DNA of 12,012 bases. It comes from JAEHCY01 sp964519095. GTDB lineage: Bacteria; Pseudomonadota; Gammaproteobacteria; Chromatiales; Chromatiaceae. The stretch covers positions 1 to 12,012 of the forward strand of contig CAZFHV010000106.1 of the NCBI GenBank assembly GCA_964519095.1, read 5' to 3'. Made by a program: the position numbers and the translations under genes. Of the stretch, positions 7,289-12,012 are shown in pieces. Under the pieces are notes generated by a model that saw nothing but the letters and a program-made list of their open reading frames with translations, searched no databases and was not told where the DNA came from. The first letter of the stretch is position 1. Every line of letters starts with the position of its first letter.

Positions 7289-8392
7289 ATGAAGCAGATC
7301 CACAGCCTCACCGGCTTGAGAGGGCTGGCGGCGCTACTCGTCTTCGTCGAGCACGCGGCCACCGAGTCGATCCTGCCCAGTTACTTGGGACACGGATTCG
7401 GACAGGCTGGCTTGATGCTGTTCTTCGTTTTGAGCGGGTTCTTGATGGCTCACCTCTACATCCATGAGCCCTTCGATCGGGCAAACCTCAATCGGTACGT
7501 CTTTGCCCGCATCGGGCGCATCGTGCCCCTTTACTTCCTGCTGCTGATCCTATCGGTCATCATCACTCAGCTCGTTTCACCCGAGTCCTTCTATCCTTAC
7601 AAGTTCTACAAGGTCAAGCATGTGGTCCAGGCGCTCTTGATGCTCGAGGCCAAGTACGTGTTCTGGACCATCCCCGTGGAGGTGCAGTTCTATGCCCTGT
7701 TCGTCGTCTTCTGGGCGCTGTACCAGAGGGGCGTCAGTGCCTACTTCCTGTTTGCTTATGCCGTGCTGACCCTGGTCCCCTCGGTCCTCATCTACCTCGC
7801 GGGCGCAGGCTTCCCGAAGATTGTATCGGCCTACGCTTATGCCTTTTTCATAGGCGTGGCCACGGCGCTGTCGTTGGACAAGATCAGACACAGCCGGTGG
7901 GTCGCCAGGTACCTGGCCCCGGCGGGCGCCCTCTCCCTGGGGCTGCTCCTGGTCAACTTCCCGGAGATCCGCGCCGCGCAGGGTCTGGTGTGGGGGGAGC
8001 ACGTCTATGTTCAGACTTGGCTCGATCCCATTACCTGGGGTCTCGTCTACGTCCTTTTTCTGGCTGCGGCCCTCAATTTGCCCGGTGTGTCGATCTTGAG
8101 CCGGAGGTTCCTCGTCGCCATTGGCAAGGTCTCCTATGGGTTCTATTTGATCCACTATCCCCTGGTCCTGTTCTTCGTCAAAGAGGTGAGTGCACCGGAC
8201 CCCATCAAGGTCCTTGGGGCATTTCTCGCCACCTGGGCCATTGCGCACCTCTCCTATTACTTCTTCGAAAAGCCGGTGGGGGCGAGGATCCGAGGGTTCG
8301 GGCAGAGGAGGATCAGGTCCCCGGAGGCCGGCCCGGAGGCTCGCGGGGGGGAGGGGGCCCCATCGCCCCGCTCGGCCGGCCCCTCTGGGTAG
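7289..8392 (+). CDS. Membrane O-acyltransferase, acyltransferase-3 (OafA/YrhL) family
   Basis: Integral membrane acyltransferase of the acyltransferase-3 family (PF01757). Members typically transfer acetyl or other acyl groups to LPS O-antigen, exopolysaccharide or other surface glycans. Landmarks: the R-X10-H motif in LTGLRGLAALLVFVEH (R11, H22), FFVLSGFLM (45-53), RIGRIVPLYF (74-83), WTIPVEVQFY (about 126-135), GFYLIHYPLV near 291 and a final SYYFFEKP. About ten hydrophobic helices can be counted. Residues after about 335 form a Gly/Arg/Pro-rich cytoplasmic tail without family resemblance. No SGNH domain is fused. The body of the gene is distinctly lower in GC than its neighbours: bases 7561-7620 have 28 G+C of 60, against 48 of 60 at 10861-10920 in cysS, and TTG, TTT and TAT codons are frequent. 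The low GC may partly reflect membrane-protein composition, but recent transfer is possible. The acceptor substrate is unknown. Confidence 0.9.
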   Translation: MKQIHSLTGLRGLAALLVFVEHAATESILPSYLGHGFGQAGLMLFFVLSGFLMAHLYIHEPFDRANLNRYVFARIGRIVPLYFLLLILSVIITQLVSPESFYPYKFYKVKHVVQALLMLEAKYVFWTIPVEVQFYALFVVFWALYQRGVSAYFLFAYAVLTLVPSVLIYLAGAGFPKIVSAYAYAFFIGVATALSLDKIRHSRWVARYLAPAGALSLGLLLVNFPEIRAAQGLVWGEHVYVQTWLDPITWGLVYVLFLAAALNLPGVSILSRRFLVAIGKVSYGFYLIHYPLVLFFVKEVSAPDPIKVLGAFLATWAIAHLSYYFFEKPVGARIRGFGQRRIRSPEAGPEARGGEGAPSPRSAGPSG

Positions 8393-8396
8393 GCGG

Positions 8397-9163
8397 CTAG
8401 CTGAGGGTCTCCCGCCGCACTCCTGCGGGGGTTAGGCACAGCAGCTCACCCCGATCTTCGTGCCACTCCGCCAGCACCAGGCGTCTCGCCTCGCGGCCGT
8501 CGACCTCGAGGAGGTGATCCGCGGGTCGGTGGGTGTGGCCGTGGATGAGGCGGCTCGCACCCTGTTTGGCCGGCCGGCGATCTCGGGCCGACCGAATCCC
8601 GNNNNNNNNNNGGTCATGAATCGGCGCAGGGTTTCGGCATTGACGTCCATGATGGCCTCGGTCTTCTCGGCGACGGCCTCCTGGCCGCGGCGGCGGTAGT
8701 CCTCGGCGATGGCGCGGCGGCTGGCGAGCGGCTGGCGCAGGAACAGCCATCGCACCAGGGGGTTGCGGACGCGCCGGCGGAAGCGCTGGTAGGGTACGTC
8801 GTCGGTGCAGAGGAGATCCCCGTGCATGAGCAACGTGGGCTCGCCGTAGAGGGTCACCAGGGTGGGGTCCCGGAGCAAGCGGCAACCGCTCTGGCGGGCG
8901 AAACGCCGGCCAATGAGGAAGTCGCGGTTCCCGGGCATGAAGTAGACCCGCGTGCCCCCATCGACGAGGGCACGCAGGCCGGCGATCACCTCGGGCGCGG
9001 GGGGGGTCTCGTCGTCGTCACCGATCCAGGCGTCGAAGAGGTCGCCGAGGATGTAGAGGGCCTCGGCGCGGGGCGCCCGTTCCCGGAGCAGGCGCAGGAG
9101 GCGTCCCACCCTGGCGGGACGCCCCTGGGCGAGGTGGAGGTCCGAGATGAACAGGCTCTCCAC
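8397..9163 (-). CDS. lpxH: UDP-2,3-diacylglucosamine diphosphatase LpxH, interrupted by an assembly gap
   Basis: LpxH hydrolyses UDP-2,3-diacylglucosamine to lipid X and UMP in lipid A synthesis. It is a peripheral inner-membrane Mn-dependent calcineurin-like phosphoesterase. From GTG 9163 the metal-binding motifs appear in order: SDLHL (D8, H10), GDLFDAW (D41), GNRDF (N79), MHGD (H114) and, beyond the gap, HGHTHRP. Conserved EAIMDVN precedes the gap. Ten Ns (8602-8611) break the frame: the N-terminal part reads to the gap in one frame, and the C-terminal part (LIHGHTHRP to the stop at 8397-8399) is in another. About 34 bases between the gap and the HGHTH part have no counterpart in E. coli LpxH. 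The GTG start has GGAG 11 bases upstream, overlapping the ppiB stop. It lies 14 bases downstream of ppiB, the same order as in E. coli. Function should be intact if the gap is an assembly artefact. Confidence 0.9.
8602..8611. other. Assembly gap of ten Ns inside lpxH
   Basis: Ten undetermined bases, probably a placeholder of arbitrary length, since the reading frame does not connect across it and the flanking sequence on the 8568-8601 side is extra relative to LpxH. Confidence 0.98.
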
Positions 9164-9177
9164 CGGGCTGAAATCTC

Positions 9178-9666
9178 CTAGGGGAGGATCTCAGCCTTCT
9201 CGATGATGACGTTCTGTGCGGGGACGTCCCGGTGGCCGCCACGGGTGGTGGTGGCCACGCCCTTGATGCGATCGACCACCTCCAGGCCCTCCACCACGCG
9301 GCCGAAGACGCAGTAGCCCCAGCCGTCCTGACCCGGATGGTCGAGGAAGCCGTTATCCGCCACGTTGATGAAGAACTGGGACGTGGCGGAGTGGGGCGCG
9401 GAGGTGCGCGCCATGGCGATGGTGCCGGCGCGGTTCCTGAGGCCGTTGGCGGCCTCGTTCTCCACCGGGGCGCGGGTGGGTTTGGGGATCATGTCTTCGG
9501 TCAGGCCCCCGCCCTGGATCATGAAGCCGTCGATCACCCGGTGGAACAGGGTGCCGTCGTAGTGGCCGTCGCTTACGTATTGCTCGAAGTTGGCGCAGGT
9601 CTTGGGGGCGCGCTCGGCATCGAGCTCGAGGCTGATGGTGCCGTGGTTGGTAGTGAGCTTGATCAT
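9178..9666 (-). CDS. ppiB: Cytoplasmic peptidyl-prolyl cis-trans isomerase B (cyclophilin)
   Basis: Cyclophilin-type isomerase that speeds prolyl bond rotation during protein folding. The 162-residue product has no signal peptide and so acts in the cytoplasm; E. coli PpiB has 164 residues and is very similar throughout. Catalytic landmarks: FHRVIDGFMIQGGG (41-54, with R43, F48, M49 and Q51), GTIAMART (81-88), SATSQFFINV (93-102) and GWGYCVFGRVVEG (115-127). Start ATG 9666 is preceded by GAGGA about 10 bases upstream. It lies 23 bases after ppiA and 14 bases before lpxH in one operon. A ppiB-lpxH pair next to cysS is the E. coli arrangement. It is a paralogue of the adjacent ppiA, with which it shares a 39-bp identical stretch. 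Confidence 0.95.
   Translation of the reverse strand: MIKLTTNHGTISLELDAERAPKTCANFEQYVSDGHYDGTLFHRVIDGFMIQGGGLTEDMIPKPTRAPVENEAANGLRNRAGTIAMARTSAPHSATSQFFINVADNGFLDHPGQDGWGYCVFGRVVEGLEVVDRIKGVATTTRGGHRDVPAQNVIIEKAEILP
9505..9543. repeat. 39-bp exact direct repeat, copy in ppiB
   Basis: Identical base for base with 10023-10061 in ppiA. It encodes the catalytic FHRVIDGFMIQGGG segment in both paralogues. Confidence 0.9.
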
Positions 9667-9689
9667 GGGCCGCGGGTCCTCGTGGCGAA

Positions 9690-10259
9690 TTATTGACGGG
9701 TGACCTTCTGGATGACGACGGCGGTCTTGGGCACGTCGCCGTGGCCGCTGGGATGGGTCCCGGTGGGCACCTTGGCGATCTTGTCCACCGTATCCATCCC
9801 GTCCACCACCCGGCCGAACACCGTATAGCCCCAGCCCCGCTGAGTCTTGGCCGTGTGGTTGAGGAAGGCGTTGTCCTTGAGGTTGATGAAGAACTGGGCG
9901 GTGGCGGAGTTGGGATCGGCGGTGCGCGCCATGGCGATGCTGCCCCGCTGGTTGGTCAGGCCGTTGTCCGCCTCGTTGGGGACGGGCTCGCGGGTGGGCT
10001 TCTGCTTCATGTCCTCGGTGAAGCCCCCGCCCTGGATCATGAAGCCGTCGATCACCCGGTGAAACACCGTGCCGTTGTACTGGCCCGCGTCCACGTAGGC
10101 CAGGAAGTTCTCCACCGTCTTGGGCGCCTTCTCGGGGTCCAGCTCCAGGGTGATGTTCCCGGCGCTGGTCTCCATCAGCACCCGCGGGTTGGCCGCCAGG
10201 GCCGGGTTGCCGAGGGTGAGGGCCGCCAGGGCGGAACCGATCGCTAACCAGTTGCGCAT
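9690..10259 (-). CDS. ppiA: Exported peptidyl-prolyl cis-trans isomerase A (cyclophilin)
   Basis: Cyclophilin isomerase predicted to act in the periplasm. From ATG 10259 the 189-residue protein begins with a Sec signal peptide: MRNW, hydrophobic core LAIGSALAALTL, and a cleavage motif ending ALA at residue 22, leaving about 167 mature residues. The isomerase core has FHRVIDGFMIQGGG (66-79, with R68, F73, M74 and Q76), GSIAMART (106-113), SATAQFFINL (118-127) and GWGYTVFGRVVDG (142-154). GGAG (10268-10271, complement) stands 8 bases before the ATG. The open frame extends further upstream, but that part crosses a good promoter and is not protein-like. First gene of the ppiA-ppiB-lpxH operon, divergent from cysS. 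In E. coli ppiA is elsewhere on the chromosome, so the tandem arrangement is notable. Confidence 0.94.
   Translation of the reverse strand: MRNWLAIGSALAALTLGNPALAANPRVLMETSAGNITLELDPEKAPKTVENFLAYVDAGQYNGTVFHRVIDGFMIQGGGFTEDMKQKPTREPVPNEADNGLTNQRGSIAMARTADPNSATAQFFINLKDNAFLNHTAKTQRGWGYTVFGRVVDGMDTVDKIAKVPTGTHPSGHGDVPKTAVVIQKVTRQ
10023..10061. repeat. 39-bp exact direct repeat, copy in ppiA
   Basis: Identical with 9505-9543 in ppiB, same orientation and 518 bases apart. Conservation of the protein motif explains the residues but not necessarily identity at every third codon position. Confidence 0.9.
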
Positions 10260-10289
10260 GTCCGGTGCTCCGTCGCGAGTAAAACTTCC

Positions 10290-10318
10290 ATCATACGGGC
10301 TCGGCGAGGGCACTTGAA
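10290..10318 (-). promoter_or_regulatory. Probable sigma70-like promoter of the ppiA-ppiB-lpxH operon
   Basis: On the minus strand TTCAAG (10313-10318) and TATGAT (10290-10295) are separated by 17 bases. The -10 box matches consensus at 5 of 6 bases and the -35 at 3 of 6. A start near 10283 leaves a leader of about 24 bases that contains the ribosome binding site of ppiA. Confidence 0.55.
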
Positions 10319-10352
10319 CCCTCCCTGGAGGCCGCCGGGCTGTCGGCGGCTG

Positions 10353-10369
10353 GGGCTTTCGGCTACCAT
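10353..10369 (+). promoter_or_regulatory. Candidate promoter element of cysS, shared with the OafA-like gene
   Basis: GGGCTTTCGG (10353-10362), then C and TACCAT (10364-10369), which would serve as a -10 box and give a leader of about 30 bases. It matches 7211-7227 at 15 of 17 positions. A weak TGTCGG (10341-10346) lies 17 bases upstream as a possible -35 box. Confidence 0.4.
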
Positions 10370-10405
10370 CCGCGCCCATTCTCTGACCCCTCGATCCCTC
10401 CGCCC

Positions 10406-11794
10406 ATGCTCAAGATCCACAACAGCCTCACCCGTCAGAAGGAAGCCCTCCAGCCCATCGAGCCGGGGCGGGTGCGCCTGTACGTGTGCGGCATGACCGT
10501 CTACGACTACTGCCATCTGGGCCATGCGCGGGTGATGGTGGTGTTCGATGTGGTGTATCGCTACCTGCGTGAGCTGGGCTACCAGGTCACCTATGTGCGC
10601 AACATCACAGATATCGACGACAAGATCATCCGCCGCGCCAACGAGAACGGCGAGCCCTTCACCGCCCTCACCGAGCGCTTCATCCGCGCCATGCACGAGG
10701 ACGCCGCGGCCCTCGGGGTGCTGCCCCCCAGCCTCGAGCCCCGGGCCACCGAGCATCTGGGCCCCATCATCGGCATGGTGGAGCGGCTGATCGAGCGGGG
10801 CTACGCCTACCTAGCGGACAACGGCGACGTCTACTACGCGGTGGGCCAGTTTCCCGGCTATGGCCGCCTCTCCGGCAAGGAGCCGGAGGAGCTGCGCGCC
10901 GGGGCGCGGGTGGAGGTGGGAGAGGCCAAACGCGACCCCCTGGACTTCGCCCTCTGGAAGGCCGCCAAGCCCGAGGAGCCGGCGTGGGATTCCCCCTGGG
11001 GTCCGGGCCGACCCGGCTGGCACATCGAGTGCTCCGCCATGTCCACCGTCTGCCTGGGCAATCACTTCGACATCCACGGCGGCGGGGCGGACCTGCAGTT
11101 CCCCCATCACGAGAACGAGATCGCCCAGTCCGAGGGGGCCACCGGCGAGCCCTTCGTCAACCTCTGGATGCACAACGGCTTCGTGCGGGTCAACGAGGAG
11201 AAGATGTCCAAGTCCCTGGGCAACTTCTTCACCGTGCGCGAGATCCTGGAGCGCTACCGCCCCGAGGAGGTGCGTTACTTCATCCTCACCAGCCAGTACC
11301 GCAGCCCCCTCAACTACGACGAGGAGAATCTGCAGAACGCCCGCGCCGCCCTCACCCGTTACTACACGGCCCTGCGCGGCCTGCCGGCGGCGGAGCCGAG
11401 CGGTGGGGCGGCGTTTCGGGAGCGTTTTTTCGCGGCCATGGACGACGACTTCAACACCCCCGAGGCCCTGGCGGTGCTGTTCGACCTGGTCCGGGAGCTC
11501 AACCGGCTGCGGCAGACGGACGCCGATGCGGCGGCGGGGTTGGGTGCGGAGCTCAGGCGGCTGGGGGGCATCCTCGGTCTGTTGCAGGGCGATCCCGAGC
11601 AGTATCTGCAGGGACTGGAGGGAGCGGCGGGCGAGGGGCTCACGGCCCCGGAGATCGAGGCCCTGATCGGCCAGCGCACCGCGGCCCGCAAGGCCCGCCA
11701 GTGGGCCGAGGCCGACCGCATACGCGATGAGCTGCAGAACGCCGGGATCCTGCTGGAGGATGGCCCCCAGGGCACCAGCTGGCGGCGTGCCTGA
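10406..11794 (+). CDS. cysS: Cysteinyl-tRNA synthetase
   Basis: Class I aminoacyl-tRNA synthetase that charges tRNA-Cys with cysteine in the cytoplasm. The 462-residue product is essentially the length of the E. coli enzyme (461) and has its signatures at the same positions. The zinc ligands are C28 in YVCGMTVYD, C209 in IECSAMS, and H234 and E238 in FPHHENE. The HIGH motif appears as HLGH (37-40), and KMSKS is at 266-270. The C-terminal DALR-type helical and anticodon-binding regions follow, ending in a short basic tail. All catalytic residues are present. Start ATG 10406 aligns exactly with the E. coli start. There is no Shine-Dalgarno sequence in the pyrimidine-rich 20 bases upstream, which is unusual in this window. 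It is divergent from ppiA with 146 bases between the two starts. Confidence 0.97.
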   Translation: MLKIHNSLTRQKEALQPIEPGRVRLYVCGMTVYDYCHLGHARVMVVFDVVYRYLRELGYQVTYVRNITDIDDKIIRRANENGEPFTALTERFIRAMHEDAAALGVLPPSLEPRATEHLGPIIGMVERLIERGYAYLADNGDVYYAVGQFPGYGRLSGKEPEELRAGARVEVGEAKRDPLDFALWKAAKPEEPAWDSPWGPGRPGWHIECSAMSTVCLGNHFDIHGGGADLQFPHHENEIAQSEGATGEPFVNLWMHNGFVRVNEEKMSKSLGNFFTVREILERYRPEEVRYFILTSQYRSPLNYDEENLQNARAALTRYYTALRGLPAAEPSGGAAFRERFFAAMDDDFNTPEALAVLFDLVRELNRLRQTDADAAAGLGAELRRLGGILGLLQGDPEQYLQGLEGAAGEGLTAPEIEALIGQRTAARKARQWAEADRIRDELQNAGILLEDGPQGTSWRRA

Positions 11795-11800
11795 GCGCAC

Positions 11801-11826
11801 GGGAGGCGGGTGCCTCGCGCCCTCCC
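11801..11826 (+). terminator. Possible hairpin terminator after cysS
   Basis: GGGAGGCG (11801-11808) can pair with the strand at 11818-11826 with one bulged base, starting 6 bases after the cysS stop. It lacks a T-run, so intrinsic termination is doubtful. Confidence 0.3.
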
Positions 11827-11880
11827 CCTGCGCGCTGACCTCGCCCCGTATCTCGGCTCTGAACCCGTGCCGCGTTCCAG

Positions 11881-12012
11881 GTAGAAAGGCTGCAAATCTC
11901 TAGAGCGGTAAGGCCGCCTACATCACGGCTTATTCTATTAACCCGGCCCTTAAATAGCCTCTGCCGCATATAGGCAGCAGCGGGATGCCTAAAGTAGGCC
12001 CTGACCTTTTCG
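11881..12012. other. Lower-GC non-coding tail with inverted repeats
   Basis: Bases 11881-11940 have 28 G+C of 60, far below the coding parts. Inverted repeats seen: TAAG(G)CCG at 11909-11916 against CGGCTTA at 11926-11932, followed by a T/A-rich stretch that could make it a terminator; an imperfect 18-bp palindrome at 11962-11979 (7 of 9 pairs); and AGGCA (11972-11976) against TGCCT (11986-11990). No open frame or RNA gene is recognised. It could be the edge of a mobile element or a regulatory region of the next gene. Confidence 0.45.

Noticed and set aside
10811..11800. 329-codon open frame antisense to cysS
   Set aside because: Mirrors the cysS reading frame, has no recognisable motif and begins and ends where cysS codon bias does.
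11880..12012. tRNA or attachment site in the right-hand tail
   Set aside because: No cloverleaf or T-loop consensus could be formed on either strand, and no integrase is visible.

Overview
This is a chromosomal window of a high-GC proteobacterium, most likely a gammaproteobacterium. The lineage call rests on close resemblance of CysS, TcdA, PpiB and LpxH to their Escherichia coli counterparts, and on the arrangement cysS divergent from a cyclophilin gene followed by lpxH, which is the E. coli order. The high GC suggests a group such as Chromatiales or Ectothiorhodospiraceae, but that is inference. I see no rRNA, tRNA, CRISPR array or recognisable transposase. A run of ten Ns (8602-8611) shows that this is a draft assembly.

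Layout. Bases 1-1294 (+) hold the end of a hybrid sensor histidine kinase whose sensor part is missing or out of frame. Bases 1327-4929 (-) hold a tight three-gene operon: a TelA-like helical protein, a single-pass membrane protein of the DUF6384 type, and a coiled-coil protein with a glycine/histidine-rich tail. This is the least characterised part of the window. Divergent from it, bases 5157-5996 (+) hold tcdA, for tRNA ct6A cyclisation. It converges on an LpxL-family lipid A acyltransferase gene at 6027-6950 (-). A 338-base intergenic stretch leads to a lower-GC membrane acyltransferase of the OafA type at 7289-8392 (+). That gene converges, with only 4 bases between stop codons, on the operon ppiA - ppiB - lpxH (10259 down to 8397, -). 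Divergent from ppiA is cysS (10406-11794, +). The last 218 bases are non-coding, fall in GC content and contain several inverted repeats.

How the genes fit together. Lipid A and cell-envelope work is a repeated theme: LpxH (diphosphatase step), an LpxL-like secondary acyltransferase, an OafA-like O-acyltransferase, periplasmic PpiA, and possibly the three-gene membrane operon. TcdA and CysS serve tRNA modification and charging. Divergent gene pairs share short promoter regions with recognisable sigma70-like boxes (tcdA, ppiA). The OafA-like gene and cysS carry an almost identical 17-bp promoter-region motif.

Main caveats. lpxH is interrupted by the assembly gap and its two halves are in different frames. 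The kinase lacks a convincing start. The functions of the three-gene operon are not known to me.
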